Shown piece after piece: positions 17,374 through 25,257 of a stretch of 64,000 bases of DNA. The stretch covers positions 1 through 64,000 of the forward strand of contig NZ_JPMI01000275.1 of NCBI RefSeq assembly GCF_000733295.1, read 5' to 3'. Positions within the stretch are counted from its first letter, which is position 1. Every line of letters begins with the position of its first letter. The stretch comes from Archangium violaceum Cb vi76. Lineage in GTDB: Bacteria > Myxococcota > Myxococcia > Myxococcales > Myxococcaceae. A model generated the notes under the pieces. It searched no databases and had not been told where the DNA came from. It saw only the letters and a program-made list of their open reading frames with translations. Position numbers and translations under genes: made by a program.

Positions 17374-17654
17374 GGCTCAGGCGCATTGCTCGCTGTTGTC
17401 ACACAGCATCTCTGGGGTGAGGACTTGTTCTCCTTGCGCAGCCGCACCAACTCCTCCCGCTCGGCCGTGGAGAGCACGCCCGCTGGCTCCTTGCCCTTGT
17501 CACCGTTGGCCTCTCGCACCCAGTTGCGCAGGGCTGACTCGGTCAGGTCCAGCTCCTTGGCCACCTGGGGCAGGCTCTTGCCGTCCTCGCGCACCAGTTT
17601 GACTGCATCGGCCCTGAACTCCGGGGTGAAACTCCGCCTCTTCCTTCGCTCCAT
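17358..17654 (-). pseudogene. IS3-family transposase OrfA remnant
   Basis: From ATG 17654 the frame reads MERRKRRSFTPEFRADAVKL and continues through an HTH (LPQVAKELDLTESALRNWV), the standard N-terminal DNA-binding protein of IS3-group elements. Homology stops after LVRLRKEN, where the leucine-zipper end should follow; the last 20 residues are unrelated and run into the SUKH start. OrfB (the DDE integrase) is absent. So this is a dead 5' fragment of an insertion sequence. Upstream, about 17690-17715, probably contains one outer end of the element. Confidence 0.85.
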
Positions 17655-17836
17655 GAACACTACCTCCCGTGTAGTCGACTTATGAGGTGTGTCCACAAAA
17701 CCGGGGCAGGCTTAGGAGGCTCGGAAGAAAGAGTATTTCGAAAGCAATTGCCACTCCGAGTTGGGATCCGACTCAATTGGAACATTTATTTTTCCGAGCC
17801 TTCTTACTTCCCCTGCTCATCTGCCCCGAGGAGGAA

Positions 17837-18124
17837 ATGAAGTGTCAGCACAAGAAGAAAGGAAGTCGAGGTCAATACCTGGACTCCGGCGCTTCGTTGA
17901 GGCGCCAGTGCCCTCCGCTCAAGGGCCATCTCCGCGGCCCTTCGGTTCCAGCACGGAGATGTGCCGTTCATCTGTGCTCACTCCTGACCTCGCCAACGCG
18001 ACGGCGAGCCGGGCTGGCCATGGCGCTCCTCCTGTTCGGAGTGCCGTCCGTGCTCTTCTTGCTCTTCCTGGCGACGCCGACGGGTTTCATTGGCGGCCCG
18101 CCCTCACCCATTCCGATCGGATGA
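17837..18124 (+). CDS. Possible small membrane protein
   Basis: 95 residues from ATG 17837, which has a good ribosome site (GAGGAGG four bases upstream). The C-terminal third is a membrane segment (AMALLLFGVPSVLFLLFLA), the N-terminal part is basic and Cys/Lys-rich. Surrounding DNA has clearly lower GC than the chromosome, in line with foreign origin. Not recognised; the middle part has weak codon structure, so it could also be a degraded gene. Confidence 0.35.
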   Translation: MKCQHKKKGSRGQYLDSGASLRRQCPPLKGHLRGPSVPARRCAVHLCSLLTSPTRRRAGLAMALLLFGVPSVLFLLFLATPTGFIGGPPSPIPIG

Positions 18125-18205
18125 TGGGGAAGGTGAGCCGGACTCCTGGTTGATTCGCCGACAATCTCCTGGGGCCAGGACCCGCCGCGAGGCTCTTGCC
18201 CCCGC

Positions 18206-18480
18206 TCAAGAGGCTCCGCGTGCGCGATAGTCCGCGCCCAGGCGCCGCACCGTGGTCTCCTCCTCGGCCAGGTCCATTCCCCCGGCCGCCGCGAGGGTGG
18301 AGACCCGGGCCAACACGGCCTCCGAGACGGCTTCGGGCCGCCCGGCGTTGAAGGGGGGCTCTGGCGCGTATTCGAGCACGAGCTGGATGGCCTGGGCGAC
18401 GACGGGGCCCGCCAGCTCCGCCGCGAGCGTCAGTCCGAAGTCGATGCCCGCCGTGACGCCTCCGCCCGTCACCAGCCGGC
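18206..18480 (-). pseudogene. 3' fragment of a DJ-1/PfpI (isocyanide-hydratase-like) gene
   Basis: Encodes the last 90 or so residues of a DJ-1/PfpI protein (GGGVTAGIDFGLTLAAEL to ADYRARGAS) and is nearly identical to the C-terminal third of the complete gene at 30300-31004, in the same orientation. Similarity ends abruptly at about 18480, so start codon, nucleophile-elbow Cys and most of the fold are missing. A partial duplicate, not functional. Confidence 0.85.
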
Positions 18481-18826
18481 CTTCGCGCTCAATGCGGCCC
18501 AGGAGAACGGGGAGACGGAACAGCTCGACGCGGCCAGCTACGAGAACCTGGGCAACATGGCCAAGGTGGTGAAGGGCGCCCTCACCATGAAGCTGGCCGA
18601 AGAAGAAGCCGCCCTCGGGCCAGTCCGTGAACGACTCGCCGCCGAGGTGCTGCTGTTGGAGGACGCGGACCTGCGCAAGCTGGAGAGGGCCCGCCGGACG
18701 TTGGAGGGCACCATGCAGCGCCAGCTCGCCATCTTCCACCAGCTCCGCGCCGAGCTGGCGAACACGAAGACGGAGAACACGCCCGAGGCCCATGCGTTGA
18801 GGGTGAAGCTGCGCCTCGTGAAGTAG
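18479..18826 (+). pseudogene. 5'-truncated gene fragment of unknown family
   Basis: Plus-strand frame with good codon structure that begins exactly where the DJ-1 fragment ends and runs to TAG 18826. About 115 residues, mostly charged helix (KLAEEEAALGPVRERLAAEV, LLEDADLRKLERARRTLEG). First ATG is at 18557, but coding structure extends upstream to the breakpoint, so the N-terminus was lost. Possibly from a phage or plasmid gene; not recognised. Confidence 0.5.
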
Positions 18827-19029
18827 AAGCCCGGTTGCAACAGCCGTAGTTGACGGCCCCAGGTTCGTTTTGCTGGCCCTTCCCGGCCAACTTCGCCCTC
18901 CTCGCCAATTGCTAGGGCTATCGAATCCGGGAGAGGCCCCCCACCCCAGGGGGACAGTGGTTCCCTTGTCTCGGGTCCAATTCCCAAGGCCCCCGTCTTC
19001 ATCGAGGACCCCCCCGGGTATGGGGTGGA

Positions 19030-19218
19030 GCTCGATTTTTTCGGGGACCATCCGGCGAGCAGCACGCCAGTCAGGATGGCGCTGATGATGACGGGCGCGC
19101 TGTGCGTCCGCTCCGGGTCGGGCACCGCGCCCATGGCGACGCTGTCCGCGATCCAGTGGGCGCCCTTGATGGCGTAACGAATTTCCCCCAGCTCAGCCGA
19201 GAGGCTGATGTGTTGCAT
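19030..19218 (-). pseudogene. 5' remnant of a gene with an intact ribosome site
   Basis: ATG 19218 is preceded by GAGGAGG at good spacing and opens a 60-residue stretch with coding character (ISLSAELGEIRYAIKGAHW, then a hydrophobic IISAILTGVLLAGW). After about 19035 the frame loses codon bias and reads through intergenic-type sequence. I interpret it as the start of a truncated gene; function unknown. 18827-19029 holds nothing else I can support. Confidence 0.4.
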
Positions 19219-19470
19219 CTGCGTTCCTCCTCGGGTTGATTGGATGAGGACACCCTGGCCTACCAGCCAGGACGTCAGCGGGGATGACCGCCAAGGTTCT
19301 TATGCCGAAGCACGGGCGCTTTTGATGAACTCCACGAAGGCCGTTGCCGAGAGCTGGACTTGCCCCCCATTGCGTGGCTCTCCCGCAGTTGTATAGCAGT
19401 CCGCGCCACCGGGGCCCTCACTGCTTCCGCCTATAACTACAAGGCTCCGTGTAGTATCCTGCGGACCGCC

Positions 19471-20565
19471 ATGGCTCCCGTGCGTCTCGCCATCACCGGG
19501 CTGGGAATGGTCAGCACCGTCGGATACGACGTCGTGTCGGCCTGTGCTTCACTGAGGGCGGGCATCACCCGGCCAGCCCCGCTCGATTTCCAGGTGGCTT
19601 CCAGCGAGGACCTCGCCGTCGATGCCGTCACGGGACACCCTCTGGTGGGGGTGACAGATGGCTTCTCGGGGCTTGGGCTCCAGATCCACCTGGCCTCGCT
19701 TGCGCTCCGTGACCTACTCACCTATGGGCGGCTGGATGCCTCGGACCCCCGCTTCTGGCGGGACACCGCGTTGTGGGTGGGCACCTCCCCGCCTCGGATC
19801 GCGGAGGATGCGGACAGGGAAGCACTCCAGCGGCTTCTCGATGCGCGCCTGTGCGCCGAACTGGTCCGCCGAGTGGGGCTTGCCATTTCCCCGGACCACC
19901 AGCGGCTCGTGCCACGGGGACACACGTCCGTCCTGAGCGCGGTAGCCGAGGCCGCCGAAGCCCTCGCCCACGGGCATGTTCGCCGCGCCCTCGTGCTGGG
20001 AGTGGACAGCCTCGTGGGCGAGGACGAGCTGCGGTGGCTAGCCTTTCACCGGAGGCTGAAGACGCCCGAGCGGCCCGTGGGGCTGATGCCGGGAGAGGCC
20101 GCAGCTGCGCTTCTGCTCGAGACAGAGACGGAAGCACGGCGGCGCCAAGCCGTTCCCGCCGGTCTCATCACCGCCGTGGAGGTCCTGAATCCTCCACGGG
20201 AAATCCGGGACGAGCCACCGGGACTCCTGTTGGCCCGTGCAATCGAAGCCACGGTCGCCCAGGTATCCCGCGTCCATACCACCTACGGGGATCTCAATGG
20301 CGAGGAGTGGAGGGCGCGCCAGTGGGGAACGGCTCTGGTGCGCTTCGCTCAACATCCCCCCTTCCAGGGAGTGCGCCAGTCCTGGCCGGCCACCTCCCTG
20401 GGCGATACTGGGGCCGCCAGCGGAGCGATCCACCTGGCGTTGGCCTGCCGGACCTTCCTCCGGAATCCAGCCAGCGGGGACACCGCTCTTGTGTGGTCCC
20501 AGGCCGATTCGGGTGCGGTGGCCTCGGCGCTCGTCCGCCGGGCCGACGGCAACACCAACACTTGA
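19471..20565 (+). CDS. Thiolase-fold (beta-ketoacyl-synthase-like) protein of an effector cassette
   Basis: 364 residues from ATG 19471. The opening RLAITGLGMVSTVG and later MPGEAAAALLLE and SLGDTGAASGAIHLALA are ketoacyl-synthase-like. The active-site Cys is missing: the nucleophile segment reads GHTSVLSAVAEAAEAL. Such inactive thiolase-like proteins occur beside T6SS cargo (PAAR/DUF4150, DUF2169 neighbourhoods), where they are thought to help effector loading. First gene of a four-gene same-strand run with the AHH nuclease and two immunity-like genes (gap 20 bp). An acyl-transfer role is unlikely. Confidence 0.7.
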   Translation: MAPVRLAITGLGMVSTVGYDVVSACASLRAGITRPAPLDFQVASSEDLAVDAVTGHPLVGVTDGFSGLGLQIHLASLALRDLLTYGRLDASDPRFWRDTALWVGTSPPRIAEDADREALQRLLDARLCAELVRRVGLAISPDHQRLVPRGHTSVLSAVAEAAEALAHGHVRRALVLGVDSLVGEDELRWLAFHRRLKTPERPVGLMPGEAAAALLLETETEARRRQAVPAGLITAVEVLNPPREIRDEPPGLLLARAIEATVAQVSRVHTTYGDLNGEEWRARQWGTALVRFAQHPPFQGVRQSWPATSLGDTGAASGAIHLALACRTFLRNPASGDTALVWSQADSGAVASALVRRADGNTNT

Positions 20566-20585
20566 GTCCTGAAGGGAACGGGCCG

Positions 20586-21620
20586 ATGGACAACAACCCG
20601 AAGCCGCAGCAGCCGAACCCTAGGAAGCGCAAGGGGACTCCCGCCAAGAAGGGCAAGGCCGTCCCGGCCGAAGAGACGCCGAAAAAGAAGAAGCAGAAGA
20701 CCGGGCCCAAGGACGACCACACCACCTGGGACGGCCCCTCCAACAATCATAAGTCCAACACAGACGGCTACGGCTGCATCTGGCGGCACCACATCGAGGA
20801 CGGGGATTGGGACAAGAATCCCTGCAACTATCCGCTCAATGGGTTCTACGCCTCGGCGGATGAAGTTGGTGACCGCTACGCGCTGTACTCGGGGGACTTC
20901 CGCTCCAAGGCCGAGACACTGGGCTACGTGAAGGAAGGCGAATACATCACGGATGCTGCACTGCGGAACGTCAATGCAGCCGGGGCGCGTGTCATCGCGG
21001 AAGGCGTGCGCAAGTCCGAGGGCTTCAACATCGAGAAGTACATCAATCTCGCCAAGACGGCCTTCTACTGGCTCAAGAGGGAGGACGGCTGGAAGATCAA
21101 CGTCTGCCCCGTTCCTGGGCCCAGCAACCCACTCAAGAAGGACCAGCCCAACTTCCTGCCCCGGCAGGACGAGAAGCGAGGCGGACACGGCGCTTGGTAC
21201 CCGTATGACCACAACTACCACCACCTCATTCCCATTGGCGCGGTGGAGGAGTGCATCGTCGGCAAGGCCGGCGGCGAGACGGCGCGCTCCGAGCAGGTCA
21301 TCAAGATCGTCCTGATGTCGCGCTGGAACATCCACAAGCGCCTGAACATGATGCTGCTGCCGCAGCAGGAAATCGTCGCCGAGGTGGTGGGGCTGCCCGC
21401 GCACTGTCCCTGGGGCATCCCCTCTCACACGGAATACCAGGACTCGCTGATGCAGAAACTCAAGGCCATTCGCTCCAAGATCGACGGAGCTATTGAGGGC
21501 GGCAAGGAACATCCGGAGCCGGAGGAGGTTCAGCTCGAATTCGACGAAATCTCCGAGACCCTCTTCGAGAAGGTCAAGGGGATGACTGCCGGGCGTAAGC
21601 TCAGCGCAGTAAAGTGGTGA
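20586..21620 (+). CDS. AHH-type HNH-fold nuclease effector
   Basis: 344 residues. N-terminal 45 residues are Lys/Pro-rich and disordered; a central region of about 150 residues is unrecognised; the C-terminus has the AHH layout: HHLIP (His212-His213), then RWNIHKRLNMMLLP and a late SHTEYQDSLMQKL. AHH domains are metal-dependent nuclease toxins of polymorphic toxin systems. No signal peptide or repeats, so secretion would rely on a T6SS-type carrier. Directly followed (3-bp gap) by an Imm11-like gene, then an Imm49-like gene, the classical toxin-immunity order. The basic N-terminus may bind nucleic acid. Confidence 0.75.
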   Translation: MDNNPKPQQPNPRKRKGTPAKKGKAVPAEETPKKKKQKTGPKDDHTTWDGPSNNHKSNTDGYGCIWRHHIEDGDWDKNPCNYPLNGFYASADEVGDRYALYSGDFRSKAETLGYVKEGEYITDAALRNVNAAGARVIAEGVRKSEGFNIEKYINLAKTAFYWLKREDGWKINVCPVPGPSNPLKKDQPNFLPRQDEKRGGHGAWYPYDHNYHHLIPIGAVEECIVGKAGGETARSEQVIKIVLMSRWNIHKRLNMMLLPQQEIVAEVVGLPAHCPWGIPSHTEYQDSLMQKLKAIRSKIDGAIEGGKEHPEPEEVQLEFDEISETLFEKVKGMTAGRKLSAVKW

Positions 21621-21623
21621 GCC

Positions 21624-22208
21624 ATGGCATACAGCTACTTCACGGTGTCCAATAGTCGGGACGAGCGCGCCATCCAAGTCCATGATCTTCCGGATCAGGT
21701 CAAGCACTATTACAGGCTGACCGATGCCACTCCGGTGGGAAACCTGTTTCCCCCCTCCACGGTGCTCTCTGTCCACCCACGATCCGGGGACATGCTGACC
21801 GATTTCATCGACAACTCGGACGCGGTGCTTGAGGTCTCCGCGAACGCTCGGGAAGTGCTCATGGCCCACGGCGTGGGGGAGAATGCCGCCGAGTACCTCC
21901 CCTTCATCCTCCACGACAAGCAGGGCCGGGTGGTGAAGGAGCGGTACTTCGTCGTCAACCTACTGAGCAGCGTTGCCTGCTTCGATTTGGCGAAGTCCAA
22001 GTACAAGACCTACCCGAACAAGCCCGGGAAGATCTACGGCATCCGGAGCATCCACCTGCGCGAGGACCAGATCCCCCCAGACGCCAAGCTCTTCCGACTC
22101 GCCGAGTACACGCGGTTCATCATCATCCGCTCCGACTTGGTGGAGGCCATCCAGAAGGCGGGGCTCACCGGACTGGCCGTGCTGCCGCTCGGCGCGGACG
22201 TGAGCTGA
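21624..22208 (+). CDS. Imm11-like (DUF1629) immunity protein
   Basis: 194 residues, cytoplasmic. The C-terminal half has the DUF1629 pattern: Y(G)IRSIHLREDQIPPDAKLFRL, then FIIIRSDLVEAIQKAGLTGL, where family members end with a predicted recognition strand. This family is found as immunity protein next to polymorphic toxins. Starts 3 bp after the AHH nuclease gene, so translation is probably coupled and it should neutralise that nuclease. Family call is from pattern memory. Confidence 0.65.
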   Translation: MAYSYFTVSNSRDERAIQVHDLPDQVKHYYRLTDATPVGNLFPPSTVLSVHPRSGDMLTDFIDNSDAVLEVSANAREVLMAHGVGENAAEYLPFILHDKQGRVVKERYFVVNLLSSVACFDLAKSKYKTYPNKPGKIYGIRSIHLREDQIPPDAKLFRLAEYTRFIIIRSDLVEAIQKAGLTGLAVLPLGADVS

Positions 22209-22225
22209 ACACTTCGGAGCCACCC

Positions 22226-22966
22226 ATGGGACTGCGTCAGACAGAGACCCTCCAGGGCAATCTCGGATTTCTCGCGGCGAAGCGGCTGGAGGCGCTGGCG
22301 GAACGGCCGGATGCGAAGCTCGCGCTGGAGGCTGCCGCATTCATCCGGCAGGTCGGATGCAGCGAGCTGCTGGCCAACATGGACTCGCGAGTCTTCTTCC
22401 AGGCCCTGCACCAGAGCGCGGCCATCTACCTGGACTTGCTGGAGCGGCGGAGCGACTGCTCCGAGCGGGACACGTACTACCTGGCGCGAAGCAAGGCCGC
22501 CCCTTTCTTCGACGCCGTGGCGGCCCAGGCCAACGATCTGGTGGAGCGCATGCTTCCCCTACTGCCAGGGGAATGGATGCGTCGGATGGAGCCCGAGGAG
22601 CACTTCCACTACCACATGGCGCTCTCCTGCTTGGCGAGCGGCACTGGGGACCTGGAGGGGGTGATGCAGGCCTTCGAACGCTCCCTGGATGGAGGCGAGT
22701 CGGAGCGTTTCAACGCCGCCCGTGCCCTCGTGACGGGCGAAGCCGAGGCCTTCAACGCAGCGCTCAAGGCCATCATCGAGCAACGCTGCAAGGCGATTGA
22801 GGCAGAGCGGAAGTCCGGGCTTTTCGACCCCTACTTCCACCGGACGGAGGCTCACATCTTCGTGGAAGGTATCGCCCTCGTCAGGCTTGCGCGGCGGCGG
22901 GGACTGCAGACGCTCCGCGCGTACCGGACCCTCCCCGAGCCCGCCCTGGAGGACCCGGTCGCATAG
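22226..22966 (+). CDS. Imm49-like immunity protein
   Basis: 246 residues, all helical, no membrane segment. The final segment EAHIFVEGIALVRLARRRGL and the middle EEHFHYHMALSCL match the Imm49 family pattern known from toxin cassettes. Third gene after the nuclease (17 bp after the Imm11-like gene). Two different immunity proteins behind one toxin suggest either dual protection or that one protects against a toxin no longer present. No independent promoter is evident. Confidence 0.65.
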   Translation: MGLRQTETLQGNLGFLAAKRLEALAERPDAKLALEAAAFIRQVGCSELLANMDSRVFFQALHQSAAIYLDLLERRSDCSERDTYYLARSKAAPFFDAVAAQANDLVERMLPLLPGEWMRRMEPEEHFHYHMALSCLASGTGDLEGVMQAFERSLDGGESERFNAARALVTGEAEAFNAALKAIIEQRCKAIEAERKSGLFDPYFHRTEAHIFVEGIALVRLARRRGLQTLRAYRTLPEPALEDPVA

Positions 22967-23217
22967 GTAGAATTGAGTGCTCCCGGCGGGTGCCGCAGAG
23001 AGGGTTCGTCGAGTTCACGCCGCAGCAGCGACCTCAAGCGAGGGAGCACTCGGGTGCGCCTCTGTTTCCGTCTCCAACATGTCTCCAGGGCTGGAGGGGA
23101 CTTCGGGAGACAGGTGGGACAACCAGGGACTGGTCCGTAGACTCGAAGTGCCTGGATTCACTCGCGATTCCTCAAAAGGCGTGTGCCGTCGCGGGTTGAG
23201 GGGCCCCCTCGTCCACG
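22967..23217. other. Non-coding junction sequence
   Basis: 250 bp between the last immunity gene and the right repeat. Several frames are open but none has a ribosome site with coherent codon structure. I see nothing functional in it. Confidence 0.5.
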
Positions 23218-23335
23218 GGTTCAAATCCTGTCTCCCCGACCATCAGAAGGGCGCGGAATCCTTGGAGAAATCCTCGGGTCCGCGCCCTTCGTCTTTCCGG
23301 GACCAGGAGGCCAGCAGCAAACCAGCAGCAAGCGG
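23218..23335 (+). repeat. Right copy of 118-bp direct repeat (tRNA-Pro 3' end and terminator)
   Basis: Contains GGTTCAAATCCTGTCTCCCC, the CCA end, the 11-bp-stem terminator (23247-23296) and the same flank as at 14705-14822, with two base differences. Upstream of it there is no D arm or anticodon arm, so it is a tRNA fragment, not a gene. The next 188 bp (23336-23523) hold no gene I can support. Confidence 0.9.
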
Positions 23336-23523
23336 CGAGGGTTCACCTCCGGCGGCTCCTGGGATGACTCGGTTGGGGCTGGCTCGGGCGCTGTGCGCCT
23401 GCGGTACGCACGGCCAGGTCGTGGTCCCCAGCGAGCAGGTCCATGTGCTGCGGCAGCCGCGCGCCGCAACGCCCCTCGTGAAGCTCGCTGCCTGGTTCCG
23501 CCGCTGCCTTTCCTTTCCTCAGC

Positions 23524-25236
23524 TCAACTGAGCTCAGCGGTAGGTGCGCCAACAGTTCTCTCCGCGCCGCGTTGAGCTATCGCCAATGATTCCCGGTACT
23601 CACGCGCCTCTGCCGCCATCGTGAATGCTGCCTCGAGTCCTTTGGCCGCCACGAGCTCCCGCAGTTCGAGGACAGAAACCCGGAAGAACTCCTTCCTGAG
23701 GTTGACACGATTGATCCTTCGATCTTCGAAATGCTTGTGAAGTTCGCGCTCCAGGCCGGGGGCGTCGTCGGTCGTGATCATCGCATGCACGTCGAACTCG
23801 AATGGAACGGACGCATCACCCAATTCGTAGATGCGATCCATCGGATCGAGGCGGCGGGTCATCCCGATCTTCAAGATCCCATCCCCAAAGGACCCCACGT
23901 TTGAGATGACATACACGTTACCGGAACGTGTCTGCTCGGCCATCGACTTCGCTCTGAGGTTCTTGGCTTCTGCCTCCGCCAGGCGTTGGTTCAACTCGTC
24001 GACCTTCTGCTGAAAGCGAGCACGCTCTTCAGCTGACGCAGACTCGGCCTCGGCACGTGCCTTCTCCAGTGCCTTGGCCAAGACCTCTTCCTCCTTTTGC
24101 GCCTCCTTCATGACGCGCTCCGCTTCGCGCCGCGCCTTCTCTTCTTCACGAATCTGTTCCTGGATCCGGCGCTGCTCCTCCCTCTCACGAAGGCGTAGTT
24201 CCTGAGCAGTTACTGCCCATCTCAGCTCGTCCAGCCTTGCCGCCAGATACGCATCCAGGATCCGTGCATTTCGGAAGGCCTCTCCGTTCAGGTTGACCAA
24301 GGCGAATGCGTCCCGAATCTCCTGCTCGAGCGTCCCATAATTGTCGCTCCTGGTTCTTGAAAGAATTCCATCCACGCGGCCATTGAACGCGTCTATGACG
24401 AATCGGATCGCGGTCTCCTTCCGTTTGGCTTCCGCATAGTCACACTCCGCGGCGTGGCCTTCCTCTACCATTCGCTGGGACTGCTCCCGGGCCGACTTCA
24501 ACTTGACTCCTGCCTCCAGATGACCAAAGTCCGAAGCCAGTTCATCGAGAAGGCTTCGCGTCGGAACGACGTACTTGTCTCCATAGCCGTCGATCACGTT
24601 GCGGATCGCGCGAATGGCCTGCTCCAGCGTATCCTTCTCTCGCAGGGCAATGTATGCATTTCCCGCAATCCGCTCGGCGCTCTTGTGAGCTTCGTCCAGG
24701 ATCCTTCGCGCATCTTGGGTTGCCTTGCCAAGGATGGAGTCCGCTTCTGACCGCAGTTCCTTGAGTTTGTTGCTTGCCTCACGAAGTTCGATGTCGCTTC
24801 GGGCTCTGGATGATGCGGAAAAGGTCTCCGCTTGCTGTTTGAGCGTACTTGCTAGTTTGAGCGCCTCGTCGAGAGCTCGTTTGGTTTCCTCTTCCGCGTT
24901 CGCGAGCCCTTGGAATCTCAACAGTGGTTCGAAGGTCGCCATCGCCTTTCTGAATTCATTTTCAAAATGGGCGCGTACCTTCTCTGCTTCGGCTTGCGCG
25001 TTTTCCCGCTCGCGCGACAACTCCGCGTCCACGTCATCGAGTCTTTTGCTGACCTCCCGCTTGAGACGCTCCCGTTCGGCGAGGGAATCGGCCCGGACCT
25101 TCGTGAGTTCCTGTTCGACTTCCGATAGTGACCGCTGGGTCTTTTGCCACCGCGTGCGCAGCACGAACGCCCAAATCGCGACCGGGATGAACCCGAACCC
25201 GCATGCAACGAATATCAATCCAAATAGGATTTCCAT
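23524..25236 (-). CDS. Coiled-coil DUF4041 protein with GIY-YIG (T5orf172/MUG113-like) domain
   Basis: 570 residues from ATG 25236 (GGGGAGG seven bases upstream). Order: membrane anchor (residues 1-27), coiled coil (about 30-110), DUF4041-type helical region (about 110-350), a second charged coil (350-440), then a GIY-YIG-like domain (GNVYVISN, ILKIGMTRRLDP, RIYELGDASVPF, ERELHKHF). Homologues occur in phages and mobile islands; function undefined, nuclease activity is inferred from the fold. Codon use is less GC-biased than the chromosome, a sign of transfer. It follows its partner gene by 21 bp in the same direction. Confidence 0.8.
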   Translation of the reverse strand: MEILFGLIFVACGFGFIPVAIWAFVLRTRWQKTQRSLSEVEQELTKVRADSLAERERLKREVSKRLDDVDAELSRERENAQAEAEKVRAHFENEFRKAMATFEPLLRFQGLANAEEETKRALDEALKLASTLKQQAETFSASSRARSDIELREASNKLKELRSEADSILGKATQDARRILDEAHKSAERIAGNAYIALREKDTLEQAIRAIRNVIDGYGDKYVVPTRSLLDELASDFGHLEAGVKLKSAREQSQRMVEEGHAAECDYAEAKRKETAIRFVIDAFNGRVDGILSRTRSDNYGTLEQEIRDAFALVNLNGEAFRNARILDAYLAARLDELRWAVTAQELRLREREEQRRIQEQIREEEKARREAERVMKEAQKEEEVLAKALEKARAEAESASAEERARFQQKVDELNQRLAEAEAKNLRAKSMAEQTRSGNVYVISNVGSFGDGILKIGMTRRLDPMDRIYELGDASVPFEFDVHAMITTDDAPGLERELHKHFEDRRINRVNLRKEFFRVSVLELRELVAAKGLEAAFTMAAEAREYRESLAIAQRGAERTVGAPTAELS

Positions 25237-25257
25237 GATGAGCCTCCCCAAAGGTGT

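Noticed and set aside
14823-23217. Integrase or excisionase for the tRNA-flanked segment
   Set aside because: I found no tyrosine- or serine-recombinase-like protein between the repeats; only an IS3 orfA remnant.
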